Source: Haematococcus lacustris
Taxonomy: Eukaryota > Chlorophyta > Chlorophyceae > Chlamydomonadales > Haematococcaceae
Direction of reading: 5' to 3'
Assembly: GCA_030144725.1 (NCBI GenBank)
Contig: JASKMD010000036.1
Span: 684,491-748,490, forward strand
DNA length: 64,000 bases
The translations under genes and the position numbers were made by a program. The notes under the pieces are model-generated. The model saw nothing but the letters and a program-made list of their open reading frames with translations. It was not told the origin of the DNA and searched no databases. This document shows positions 45,388 through 60,500 of this stretch, piece after piece (the stretch's first letter is position 1; each line of letters opens with the position of its first letter).

Positions 45388-48300
45388 ATGGAAGTCCAGT
45401 CCATCAGCCAGGCCGTGGCAATTGCGGGCGTTCAGTTCGCATATCCCAGCTCGTCGACGCCATTCATCAAAGATTGCGACATCGACCTACCGCGTGGGAG
45501 CCGGTGGGCGGACAACCTCACATTCCCTGAGTCTACATGCTCCGCCCTCACGACTCAATCTTTAAGCCTGGCAACCCTTGCACTACAGGTGTCTATTGAT
45601 AGGTGCTAATGGAGCAGGGAAAACCACTCTCTTGCAGATTGTTGCTGGCAAATACATGGTTGGGCAGGATATGGTCCGCATCTTAGGCCGGCCGCCATTC
45701 CACGACACGGTGAGAGACTGGCCAGAGCATTCTGTCATTCTCCTACCATCTTTGGACATCAGCTTCTTCCTGCTGTGTGTGGTGCAGCGAGGTTGACTGC
45801 TGCTACTGCAGTAGCTGTGATACTTAGGCATGGCATGTGGTGTCTGTGCCCATGTGGGGCCATGCCTGCACCACGTGCTGTGCACAGGCTGAGAGTGACA
45901 TCATAGTAGCATGTTGTGTAATCCATTACCTTGTGTTCCATGTCATTGGGTCTGTGGCATGAGAGTGATGTACTGTGAAGGGTATGACGTGGCTGTGACA
46001 CACGACTCGCATGCTCCTCACATGGTTCCTCCCTTCACTGCGGTTTACAACGCAGCCCCCCTGGTGCTGCAGGCCTTAACCTGCTCAGGTCAGCTCAGCT
46101 ACCTGGGCACCTCCTGGCGTAAGGACGTGGCCTTTGCAGGCTATGGGGTGCCACTGCAGGTGAGAAGCGCCCGCCCGCCTGCTCATTCCTGGCGAAGCCA
46201 TCTACCGCCCCTCCGTCCTGTCCTGTCCGCCCGCTGCCCATCCGCCCCCCCTTTCACCCATCTGCCCCTGGCCTGCCTGCATGCCTGCACACCCACCCCT
46301 CCACCCACCTGCCCCTGCCCCTGCCCCACCCGCCTGCCGACCTGCGCCCCAACCTGCCCCTGACCTGCCTGTCTGTCTGCTTGGCAAATCTCCCAATGGC
46401 CAGTCTTCCCACCCACAGGCCTGCCTGCTCAAGCCCCCCCATACCGCCTGCCTGGCCCACAATCATAGATGCAAGCCCTGGCTCTGTCCCTGCTCCCTCA
46501 CTCCTATGCCCTTGTGTGACACTGCATCTGTGAAACTTGCAAGTGTGTGACTGACAGCAGCATTGGTGGAAGGGGCAGTACAAGCAGTACAAGCGCACGT
46601 CACTAGGGCATTGCTTGCACATGCTGCTGAGCATCATGGCACCCTGCATGCGAACTGGGATGTCGGACTGGCAAGCAGGACAGTAGGGTGACAATTGTAT
46701 ATCTAGTGTGGCTGTACTGCCTGGTGTGTGTACCTCCTGAAGGGTGACATCAGTGCAGGGAAGATGATCTTTGGCGTGGAGGGCGTGGACCCAGTGCGGC
46801 GCGCCCGCCTGATCACGCTGCTGGACATCGACCTGTACCAGCGTGTGAACACCATGTCTGATGGTCAGCGGCGCAGGGTGCAGATCTGCATGGGGCTGCT
46901 CAAGCCCTATGACGTGGGTGACCTGGCCTGACCTGACCTGGCCTGACCTGACCTGGCCTGACCTGGCCTGACCTGACCTGACCTGGCCTGACCTGGCCTG
47001 ACCTGACCTGGCCTGACCTGACCTGGCCTGACCTGGCCTGACCTGGCCTGACTTGGCCTGACCTGGCCTGACCTAAGCTGCCTTGACCTGACCTGACCTG
47101 ACCTGGCCTAGCCTGACATGTCTTGGCTTGACTTGACATGAGTAAACTCAAACCCACAGCTGTGCATGGCACTGCATGCCAGTAGGTGGCAAGTAGGTTA
47201 GTGTAGGGTTGCAGAGCCTGGCGAGCATCATGCAGCGTGGGAGGCTAGGCAACGCTGACAAGGACAGCAGGGGCAGCAAAAGGAAAGGCTAAGGTCTAAA
47301 TGAGCATGCAACAGCCTAAACAGGCAAGCAATGTGTGGGGCTTGATACCCCGCATGCCTCGGCCCCTCCCCTTGATCAAGCTAGCAGTCTTTGAACCATT
47401 TAGATTCAAGGAATCAGAATACCATGTATGACTGACCTGCAAGCCTGGCCCCCCTTTGACCCCCCCAGGTGCTGCTGCTGGACGAGATCACCGTGGACCT
47501 GGACGTTGTGGGGCGGCTGCAGCTGCTGGACTTCTTCAGGGCGGAGTGTGAGGAGCGCGGCGCAACCATCCTGTATGCCACACACATCTTTGATGGGCTG
47601 GAGGGCTGGATCACCCACCTGGCCTACATGGAGGATGGCAAGCTGGTCAAAAGTGGGTGGCCTGGCTGCCAGGAGGGGGTGGCCTGGCTGCCAGGAGGGG
47701 GTGGCCTGGCTGCCAGGAGGGGGTGGCCTGGCTGCCAGGAGGGGGTGGCCTGGCTGCCAGGAGGGGGTGGCCTGGCTGCCAGGAGGGGGTGGCCTGGCTG
47801 CCTGGTCCAGGAGTTCAGCGCAACCAGCTCTGACCAGCTTGGCCAGCTCAGCCAGCTTAACCAGCTCCAGCCTCCCTGTCTTCACTAGGCCTAACCGCCG
47901 ACCTGCTTGGTCTCACCTGCTAGCCCCCCAGCCAACCCTGAAATGCCTGCCTGACCCCTGACTGGCCAATGACCCCTTGACCCCTGACTAGCACACCTAC
48001 CTGCCTGCCCGCCTGCCTGCCTGCAAGCTCACCTGAACATGCCGCCCACTCCGCCCACTAACTTACGGGGCTCCACTGCCGCTACTGCACCCAGCCTCCT
48101 ACTACCAATCACCAACAGTAGCAGGCTGGAGAGGAGTAGATGAGTAAGGGGTGGGTGTAAGAATCGAGGATATGGCTGACTTCTGATTCGGCCCTTGTAA
48201 AATCCGGCTATTCAGTAAAGTAGTAGTTCAATAGGTGTCTGATCCTACCTCTCCTGGCTGACCTGGGCTTCTGGGTTGTAGTAGGGGCTACCTCATCTGA

Positions 48301-48725
48301 CAGACCTCAACCCACCTCCAGCTCCAACATGCTGACTACCTGAAATGAACCCGGACGACTTACCGCCCGACTCATAGCCCACATGCCTGCCTGCCTTCCT
48401 CTCTGCCCTCCTGCCTGCCTCTTTGCCCTCCTGCCTGCCTGCTAGCTCCCTTAACCTCAGTGCCTGCATGGCTCCCTGGCATCCACTGCTCCCAGGTGGT
48501 CCAGTGGCGGAGCTGGCTGAGGTGGCCGCCGTCCAGCAAGGCCAATGCAAGCTGCTGCATGTTGTGGAACGTTGGCTGGAGGCCGAATGCCAGTCACGCC
48601 ATGCCAGGCAGGCAGCATTGAAGGCGGCGGGTGGCGAGCAGGGAAGCAATGGCAGCGAAACAGCCATCAAGCCCAACAGGACACCTGTCAGCATGCCCTC
48701 GAAACACCTAGCCTTCTTCAGGTGA
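45388..48725 (+). CDS. Soluble ABC ATPase of the CAF16/ABCI (GCN-like) group
   Basis: Single nucleotide-binding-domain ATPase without membrane spans, 302 aa, close to yeast CAF16 (linked to CCR4-NOT) and plant ABCI19-21. Six exons join in phase: 45388-45503, 45589-45709, 46073-46159, 46743-46913, 47469-47652 and 48496-48725. Motifs: Walker [13 protein letters not shown], the family-specific [22 protein letters not shown] region, signature [16 protein letters not shown] (MSDGQ for LSGGQ, as in CAF16), Walker [14 protein letters not shown]-loop [11 protein letters not shown], and a C-terminal helix [20 protein letters not shown]. The stop at 48723 is preceded by a usable donor (TTCAG|GTGAAG), so an alternative C-terminus is possible. 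Specific role unknown. Confidence 0.93.
46917..47110. repeat. CCTGACCTGG/CCTGACCTGA pentamer-decamer repeat
   Basis: Tandem CCTGA/CCTGG pentamers starting four bases after the donor of exon 46743-46913. Intronic. Similar short runs occur at 24130-24190 and 24485-24530. Confidence 0.9.
47654..47806. repeat. 22-bp minisatellite, about 7 copies
   Basis: Unit GGTGGCCTGGCTGCCAGGAG plus GG, directly after the donor of exon 47469-47652. In phase it would read Gly-Trp-rich sequence, but the next true exon is at 48496. Confidence 0.9.
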
Positions 48726-50302
48726 AGGAGAAGGGTGGCAGCAGGCCGCGCCACCGCCAGCAGCTCCTTCGCGTCGCACGCTGCTCGCTGAATTTCTTCC
48801 CTCTTTCCTACTAATTGAAGCAGGATACATTGATGATGATGGCTTGCGCCGGCCACCGAAAGCGAGATAGATGTCATGCAAGGGAAGTCAATCAGGGCTT
48901 CCATGGTGATCATGGCTATAAGAATGTTCTATATGACGTCTTTCCAGTGGGTGGATATTGGAGGTCAAACAATCAACCACTGTTCCATCGCGGTGAGAGT
49001 TGAAAACGATTACCCGCGGAAGCATGGAGGTCTGATTTTGGCAGTTTCACAACCTTTTCGGCCTGCAGTGCTTGCAATAGCGTTGAGTTTGATGCAGGCA
49101 AGGAATTGCAGAGCATCATTCAGTCATAAATTGTGGACTTCATTTGGCTCACTTGCATGCCTAAGTTTTGAGCATGTCAGAAAATGACAGGAAACCGACC
49201 CCTGGTAGTAGGACGGCTGTAACTCAGGTGTCCCCCACTAACAGAAAATGACAGGAAACTGACCTTTGGTAATCAAAACGTCGCCGCGTCTCAGCCACGT
49301 GGTTTCTATTTATGCATTGCACACTACTGGATAGAAGACTCCTTCAGCTATGCGGTGCAACTTGTATCATTAAATACTGTGCGGTGTGCTGGGTGCTATG
49401 GCGGCTAAAATTTTCACATTCAAATCCATGCACTTTTTGCTCATGCGGGCCTCGCCGCGAGGGACCGCCGCGACCGACGTGGCCCAGGAGCACCTGCACA
49501 TAGTGAGGGACAATCGCCGCAGTCACGGCAATTCATTAATCAGGCATGAACTCTGGTGCAAGGATTAACGCGCCGCTTGCCAGTGGATGCGGAGTAACTC
49601 GCAGGTGCCAATGCAACAAACGCTGCCGAAATCGGTGCACTTTGTTGCGAGTATTTGCATGAAGATTACCAACCCCATGTTGGGGACTCCTGACTGTAAC
49701 TCTGCACTCATTGCGCCAAATATTATGCCAAGTGATTCACACTGTTGGCAACCCAGCCAGCTACCTTTCACCCATTACTAGAAAACTATGCAGTCAGTAG
49801 GCCGTGCACAGCGAAGCATCAAAGTTAGTAATTCAAACTTTTGCCGTTGCGGGGCATGCAGTCATCGCTTCAACCGCCCGCATCGTTTAGGCTGCTCTAC
49901 ATAAGCATACTCGTCGGCAGCAGCAGTCGGATCGGAAAGCGGTCGCGGCGATGTGGCACGTAGCCCACCTCCCCCCCATACCTAGAGGGCAATGCCACAG
50001 CTCGACCATTTGAACTTACAGCATGCTACTTACTAGGTTAAGCTCCTCTAGTACAGTGTTACAAACGCTCATAACCAGAGAAGCTGCAACTCCCTTTGCC
50101 GATCTCAGGGCCAGGTAAGTTACACTCCCCTACATGCCATCCAACTGCGTGCAAAGTTTCACACCCCGCCCCGCCCCCCGCCCCGCCCCCCGCCCCCCGC
50201 CCCGCCCCCCGCCCCGCCCCGCCCCGCCCCGCCGTGGTGCTCTGGGAGGGGTGGGCTGGGAGGGGGTGGGCTTGGGGTGGGGGCGATGGGGTGGGCTGGG
50301 AG
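48726..50302. other. Gene-free interval
   Basis: AT-richer stretch without supported genes. A short motif, CAGAAAATGACAGGAAAC, occurs twice (near 49168 and 49243). A C/G-rich tract of CCCCGCCCC units lies at 50163-50232, just left of the hAT element. Confidence 0.5.
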
Positions 50303-50418
50303 TAGGGCGTTCCCGGCCAGGTATTAATAATACCCAGGTATTAATACCCTGAGGAATTTGAACGAGGTATTAATACCTCACCGGCCCACCGGCGGCACCC
50401 ATCAGCGCCACTAGCGCT

Positions 50419-53326
<2,908 letters not shown>

Positions 53327-53504
53327 GCATCAACTACTGGCTGGGCTGGGCTGGCTGTGTGGCTTAGTGGAAACGGTTGTGCAGATAGAGATAGCGCAAG
53401 CAAAGTGGAATATTTTGACATGATACTTGGCACATAGCATTCTCTAGGGAGTGTAAGAAGTGTGGTGTAAACCTTAGATCGAGAAATAATTGGGCTGAGT
53501 AAAT

Positions 53505-53745
53505 GGACAATTTTCAGTACTGACTGGACAGTTTTTAGTAATGACTGGACAGTTTTCAGTATTAATTGAACAATTTTCAGTACTGACTGGTCAGTTTTCA
53601 GTACTGACTGGTCAGTTTTCAGTACTGACTAGACATTGTCAGTACTGAATGGACATTATTCAGCACTGACTGGACCATATTCAGTACTGACTGATCAATT
53701 TTCAGTACTGACTGATCAATTTTCAGTACTGACTGGAACATTGTT
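53505..53745. repeat. About 20-bp AT-rich tandem repeat inside the hAT element
   Basis: Ten or so diverged copies of a unit like TTTTCAGTACTGACTGGACA, between the transposase stop and the right terminal palindromes. It contains the palindrome CAGTACTG and could be another transposase-binding array. Confidence 0.85.
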
Positions 53746-54283
53746 CAGTCCGAAGGTGAGCATACCACAACCCTGACAGGACTCGATCTAGGGACCTCTC
53801 GCATAAGTGCCACTTCCAGGTATTAATACCTCTAGTACCGGTATTAATACCCGTAGTACCCAAAACAGAGGGCAGGTATTAATACCCGGCACGCCCCAGC
53901 CTGGGAGGGGGTGGTCTGGGGTGGGTGGAGGGGGATGGGAGGAGGGGGGGCGGGCATGGTGGGTTGTTGCATGCCGTGGCCTTGAACCTGCCTGGTGAAC
54001 ATTGTGTAACTATTACATTGTCAAACTGATTGAGGCCTGGGCTGTTTGATGTGCGATTTGTTTCAAGAAACTCGCCAATGGGTCAAGAACAAACAAAATG
54101 TTGCCAATTGCCTGTGGTTGCAGCGGGTGCAACACTGTGGAGGACACAGTAAAGGAGGGGGATGTGTACTCCGGTAATTCCTTAATGTGCGCCGACCCAA
54201 TGATGTAATTGGCGGAAGTGAGCCCAGCATGATGTTTCATTCACCCCGTCTAGGTGCCCTGCACGACCGGCAGGCATCGCGTT

Positions 54284-56034
54284 CAGGGCTGTGACAAGAC
54301 GTCGTCTGCAGACGAAAAGACGACGTCTGTCGTCTACGTCGTCTTTTCGTCTCAACCACCCGTCTTTCGTCTGTCAATCTGTCTTTCTGTCTTTCGTCTG
54401 TCAATGTGTGAATAGTGCCCGCCCCTGTGACCGCTTGCGGCCCCTGGCTCTGAGCGTTGTGCAAGCAATGCGATGGATCCGCCAGGCACATCAAATGCGC
54501 GCAGGCGGATGCAGTCGACGATGCAACAGCCTTCAATGCCCACTGCTGCAACAAACTTCGGGTGGCATGCGCCCATCGTCCGCATTGAACTCTGCATCGA
54601 GCTCTAAGAGACCGTTCCCATATCCCCCATAACTGACGGCAAGCGGCAGTGCCTACACTGCCCGGCTCAATTTGCGTGGTGGAGTCGCCAGCGTTCCAAG
54701 CCTTCGTGGCGGCCTTGAACCCATCGTTTGTGTTGCCATCTCGCTATTCGGTGGGTGTTGTCTTCTTGTGCACTAATACTTGTATTGTATCCACTTGGTG
54801 GCTTTTGTCTTCTTGTTTGTTGCATTTTGGTTGTGCTCGTCTTGTAGGCCTGCTTACATGATATTCTTGACCTGATGATGCTGCAGATGAGCGGCCACAT
54901 GCTATTGGAGGAGTACGCAGCTTCAAGGATGAAGTGACAAGCAGGCTGGTCATCACAAAGCACAATGTGGTGCGTAACAGCAGGCAATTGGGACTTTGTG
55001 TCGTGTTGTACATGCACAGTTGATGCTTCATCACTTCCTCACTCATTCACTACTGCTATACCCCCTCTATACCACCCTCTATCTCTATCATGTCCCTGGC
55101 CAGCATCAAAGCGCATGTTGATGCCGCTCATGACATGGGGGGGCCGCAGTGAGCAATCAAGACCCGGCTGCATTGGTGGCGCATGGGCAGTTACCTTCTC
55201 TGCACGCGTGTTTGGTGGCAGCCAAGCAGCCAACCACCCCCTCCCAGTTTGCAGACCCCTCCCTCTTCTCCGTGTAGCCGCACCTTGCATGAACCCCAGT
55301 GCCTTGTCTTGGCTGAGGCGGCAGTAAGAGCTGCAGGAGCAGGAACACCGCCAAGCTTGGCTTAGCGGAGGCTCATCCCCTTTCACAAAGCGCGGTATGG
55401 TGACAGCCAGGTGCTGTCCTTGGCAGCCATTTTGGACCCACGCTACAAGATGTACGGTCAAGCTTGCTGTTGGGCCGCATGTGGCTCCTCGCGTTCATCT
55501 ACTTCAACAAGAGGTCCTGGAGCGCAGACCTGAGCCACAGCCAGAGGCTGAGTGGCAGCAGTTTGGGCAGTGGATGCAACACATGCCCGCGGAAGCACCC
55601 AGGTAAGCGCACGTTGTATAACCATGTGTCTTGTACCATGTGTCTTGCACCATCCTTGAAGCATTTGTTTGTTGCTACACACATGACCATGAATTGTTGC
55701 TGTCAGCAATCTCAGGTGGACACGTGCTATTGTTTAGAGACCGCCATGGAGCCAAGATTTGCTCGAGCTCTGGGTTGTCTATATTAGGCTAGATCTGACC
55801 TCATGCATCAGATGTGAAGTGGAGGATAGCCTTCGTAGCATCGTGAAAGCAGCTGCAAGTTTACAAAGATATAAATAGGAAGAATAGAGGGAGCTCCGCA
55901 AATGCCAAATGTTGGTCGCATGCACCAAAAAAAGGAGCAGACGATTCGGTTGTCGTCTGCAGACGAAAAGACATCCCTCTTTCGTCTGTTCGTCTACGGT
56001 CTCGTCTTTTCGTCTTGTCGTCTTCACAGCCCTG
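54284..56034 (+). mobile_element. Decayed hAT transposon with perfect 8-bp target duplications
   Basis: TIR CAGGGCTGTGA at the left and its complement TCACAGCCCTG at the right. It is flanked on both sides by the identical octamer ATCGCGTT (54276-54283 and 56035-56042). Subterminal regions are dense in CGTCT/AGACG repeats (54298-54415 and 55950-56025). Total 1751 bp. It contains transposase remnants (next entry). Confidence 0.93.
54655..55460 (+). pseudogene. hAT transposase remnant
   Basis: Recognisable pieces: VVESPAFQAFVAALNPSFVL then PSRYS (54672-54750), SGHMLLEEYAASRMK (54890-54935), and HKARYGDSQVLSLAAILDPR then YKM (55385-55455), the conserved 'LDPRYK' region of hAT transposases. They are in different frames with stops between them, and the C-terminal dimerisation domain is missing. 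Non-functional. Confidence 0.8.
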
Positions 56035-56284
56035 ATCGCGTTGGGTGTTTGCCGGACATTTCATTTGTGCACAATCAGCTCACTGCGCCAAGTACATGGG
56101 GTCACAGGGATGCGGCTCACCGTCACAAGGCCCGTCTCGCCGCTATGATTTGTTCGCGGGCACATGTGGAAATACGCGAGCAAAGACTCTAGTGGATTGC
56201 GCTGATAGTCAGATGACGCGCATTGATTTGCAGCTACCCGACAAAATTGTGACAAATGCTATCGAAAACAATGAAGTATTGAGA

Positions 56285-56445
56285 ACAATAATGAGAACTT
56301 GCATGACTTCATGTTGAGCCCATGTGCACCTTTGTTTGTGCACCTTGCTATGAAGTGCGTTACAGAAAGTCCCAAACCCCTTGAGGGGGAGGGCGGCCTA
56401 GCAGCCTAACGGCTGACGGCTTAAGCGGTGTAAGCCACATCATCT
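56285..56445 (+). mobile_element. 5'-truncated LINE tail with 21-bp target duplication
   Basis: Matches the last about 160 bp of the LINE at 28521-31470: the end of the ORF (HDFMLSPCAPLFVHLAMKCV), then ACGGCTGACGGCTTAAGCGG and GTAAGCCACATCA. A perfect 21-bp direct repeat starting GAAAACAATGAAGTATTGAG flanks it at 56264-56284 and 56446-56466. This is a classic target-primed insertion. Confidence 0.9.
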
Positions 56446-56466
56446 GAAAACAATGAAGTATTGAGA

Positions 56467-57518
56467 GAGATCTTGCATGACCCATGTTGGGGCTTCCTTA
56501 GCCCCAGCTGCTCGAGAGTGAAGTTGGCCGAGCAACCAAACGTCCGACAGCTTGAGCGAAGCAAGCACCTTGATCTTCTTCCTTTCTGATGTGACCGCTT
56601 AGTGGAAGTTTCCCACTTCTTGTTTACACATTGTACACCCACGCAGGCGCCGACCCTCGCACATCAGTCCTGCCGTGGAACACCAGAACGCCCCAGCTTT
56701 CTCAGCGCCACATTTTGGCCCAACATCTCAGACATGGCCATGCAACCGTCTTAGCTTGACAACACTCCAAACATCACTAAGTTCCCATTCTGTATGATAG
56801 CTCCTGCCAGCACAGCGGAGAAGGAGGACAGGATGCATGAAAGAACAAAACATCGGGCAACCAAAGGCAGGCTGGAGCACACTTTCTACTGCTTGAGCAG
56901 CGCTACTGAAAAACAATGCAGCAAATCACGTAGGAGCAGCCATTCCCCGGCGCCCCCTGCCAATGATGAGATTGTCAGTCCGTGTATTAAGGGACTTCAC
57001 ACATTGCTGAAATGCAAAGTGCAAACTTGCCATGCTGTTCGCTGCAAGCACGAGCAGCTAGTCACACAAGTGTAATAGTAGTGCTTCACAATTGCAGCAC
57101 CATCGGCCCCTGTGAGCAGCACACCCACTTGCCCCACCCTAAAGACGCAGGGCTGAAAAGTGCAAATGTGAATTGCATGAACAGGGCTGTTAAGCAGCCT
57201 CAATGATGCATGGCTTACGGCTACAGCTAGGAGCTCCTCAACCATTGATCTTGGCAGTTTAGCTCTCACACTGCCTCAGGCCTCCCTTGTCGTGCGCAGC
57301 TCCAAGTGCCTCAGGTAAGTATACAGGTCACTGCAACTGCCACGATGCCAGCCATTGCAGCCAGGTTTGCATACACAGTTGCTGAGCACCCACACCCACC
57401 ATCATCACCATCATCAGCTCCACTTCACCAGGGTTGCCACCCCAGTCGCGACAGTACCTCCTCCCATAGGCCTGCCGCAGCTTACTTCAAGGCAGCACAC
57501 TGGCAGCAAGCGCCCACA
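56467..57518. other. Interval 3' of the kinase gene
   Basis: No gene that I can support. Short open frames on both strands lack motifs. Confidence 0.4.
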
Positions 57519-60500
57519 TCACTGGTCCAGGAACCCACACCAGGTGCGGATGTTCTCCAGCCGCTTGACCACCTCATCAAAGCTTGGTCGCTCATCCGGG
57601 TTGCTAGACATGCAGTCAGAGGCCAGCTGCTGGTATGTGGTGGGCGTGCCAGTCTGCCACTGCAGCTTCAGGCCCTGCTGGGCAACCTGTGAACAGAGCA
57701 TGCAGCAATTGAAAGAGCGGTATGTGCAGTGATGACAACCACTCTGGTGCTGATAGGTGTGTCTAGGGCACTAGATAGGTGCCCTAGCATGTCTAGTGAA
57801 AAGGGGTGCTAAGATGCAGATGTTGCCAGCCAGCGCTGCCTCGCCACATGACAGCCACCCACCTTGAGCACAATCTGTGCATGGGTAAGGCCACTCCATG
57901 GTCGGCTGCCAGTGAACATCTGCCACAGCAGCACCCCGAAGGAGTACACATCCATGGCCTTGCTCACAATCCCGTTCACCAGCGTCTGCACGCAGGCACC
58001 CAGGACAGCAAGGTCTCAGTCTGCTGGATGTCAGCAGAAACATCTCAACCACACAGCTCACTGCACACAGCCAAGACACTAGCACCCCAGCCTGTGAGCG
58101 CTGGCAGCCATCTGACATCTGCGTGTAGTATCAATATGTGGCGACGTGGCTGCCGCCCACACTGCCGCCCACACTACTACTCAGCTCCCAGCCCACCCTC
58201 AACAACAGCTGAAGCTTCAGAGAGCTGCAGTCATCATCAGACACGCTGCAGCCGAGGATTGGCACGGCAGCAGCCAGGGTGAAATTAAGTTTAGTTGCAG
58301 CACCCAGGCAGCTGTAGCAGAGGGAGATGTGAGAGCGTGCCAGATTGTCAGCTCACCTCAGGCGGCATATGGGTCAGGGTGCCATACGTCTTGGTCATGA
58401 TGCGATCCCGCACGTCCATGGCCCGAGCCATGCCAAAGTCTGCGACCTGCAGGGGCAAAGGGGGCCCTGCACTGCTCACAGCCCTTCCACAGGACATGCA
58501 GCACATGCCAACAAACACGCAGCACATGCCGCAGCACATGCAGCACACCAGGCACTCCAGGTCACCAGTCTGGGAGAAACATAAGGCAGGCATTTAGGGC
58601 ACACCCTACCAGCTTGCAGAAGGCTAATCAGGGCTGGCTAGCAGCTGTGAATTAAGCGCACGGTTCATCCCCTCCAGATGTATGTCCTGCAAGGCAATGC
58701 GACCAGCTGCAGTCCTCACCTTTGCCACAAACCCACGGTTGCCGACTGAGGTGCCAGGGCCTGAGGAGCTGAGCATGACATTCCAGCCTGTCAGGTCCCC
58801 ATGCACAATGTCCAGCGAGTGGAGGTAGCGCATGGCACTGGCAATCTCCATGGCGGTGGCAATGACAGCGGGCATGTGGGGCTGCAGGCAGCACACAGCC
58901 CAATCATATTAGTGGGCACAGTGGGGTGGGGTCACGCTGGGTGAGGTCAATCCACCCCAGAAAGGCACTCGCAAGTGAAGGGCACGCAATAAATGCACGT
59001 TATGTTCGGGAGTGGTCAGGTTGCTGTGTAGCCCACACCACCTGCACAGCAGACTCCCCGCACACAACACCAGACGACACCCCTGCCCACCTCAGACTTC
59101 ATGCAGTCAGGGTTGGTGCGCAGCCACCCGCGGTCCACAGCGTCTTGCACACAGCCCTTATCACAGAACTCCATGATCATCCTAGCAATGTCACACACGC
59201 AGACACAGCAGCAGGCATAACTAATGGCATTATCAACATGCAGCAAATCACCCCTCACACATACTGCCCTAACACCCCACAAGTCCCCAACACACTAAAC
59301 CTAGGGCCACTCACACCAACCTGGGCCTGGACCCTCACCTAGTTTCTGTGGCCCAGGTCTGGCTAGCAGCACTGCATCCACTTTGGCTGCATGCGTTGCT
59401 GTTGCTGCAAGTCCCTGCCCTTTGCAGCAGCCTGTGACGCCCCTAACTACAGCCACTGCTTCACTTCCCAAACCCCATAGCCCTCAGCCACAGTCCTTCT
59501 CACCAGGTCTGGCGCATGCTGTTGCTGGAGGACGCCACGGTGCTGCAGGCGTTGGAATCGCAGCTGTCGTGTTTCTGCATGGAGCTGCGGGACGCCGTCG
59601 CATTGCTCAGAGCAGCACGGCCCTTGATCTCCTCCACGCCGCTCATGCTGCCCCCCAAACTAGCATTAAGCCCCACTGGCAGCGCCTGGGGCTTCATCTT
59701 GCAGGCCTGCTGGACCAACAGGGTGTCCAGGCTGGCGTTCTGAGCCCCGCTGTCCACACCAGCACCGTCCTCCTCCTCGCCCCACATGGCTTGGTCTCCG
59801 TCACACTCCATGCCCACGTCAATCACGGCCCAACCATTAGCTAGCACAGCCTCCATGCCTGCCTTTTCTGAACAATACTCTCCGCCGGCATTGCTGGCAT
59901 ATGAGGGGACGTCGGTGGAGTCACGACCGGTCACGGAAGGGTTGCGAGTGGAGTGGGTGAGCTCACTGCCTGCTGACAGCAGGCCGGAGTGGGTGGCATG
60001 TCCGCTGTTGGCGCTGTCACTGGCCTTCACACCGGACTTGAGGCCGGACTTGCTGGCCATGCCCGGGCGCTGGCTGCCCAGCGCGTAGTCGTCCCAAGTG
60101 GGAGCACGACCCATAGGGACCTACAGCAGAAGCAACAGTGACAGGGGCATCAGCAACAGCAGCAGCAGCAGCAGCAGCAGGGGTATCACAGCAGAGTAAG
60201 GCTATGGAACAGCTGGAGATGGGACCCTTGGTGAGCATGCTGTCATTCAGCTGCTGGGGACCCAAAGCCTACCCAACAGCTACCCAGAGCTTGGAGAGGT
60301 AGGTTGGCTGGCCCTAGCTACAGCATTGCATTCACCCTGGTCAGGACCAAAACCAGGGATGCCACTTACAGAGCGGGTCACATACTTCAGCGTGGCCACG
60401 ATGTTCGGGTGGCGCAGCTCGTGGGTCATCAGGGCCTCCATGTTGGGGCCTGCATAGCCTGGGGCGCCCACTGGCTTCACATCGTCATCGACCACCTGCA

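Noticed and set aside
48293..48913. 206-codon minus-strand frame shared with 41401-41856
   Set aside because: It is antisense to the ABC last exon and its intronic copy; the similarity comes from the exon duplication, not from a second gene.
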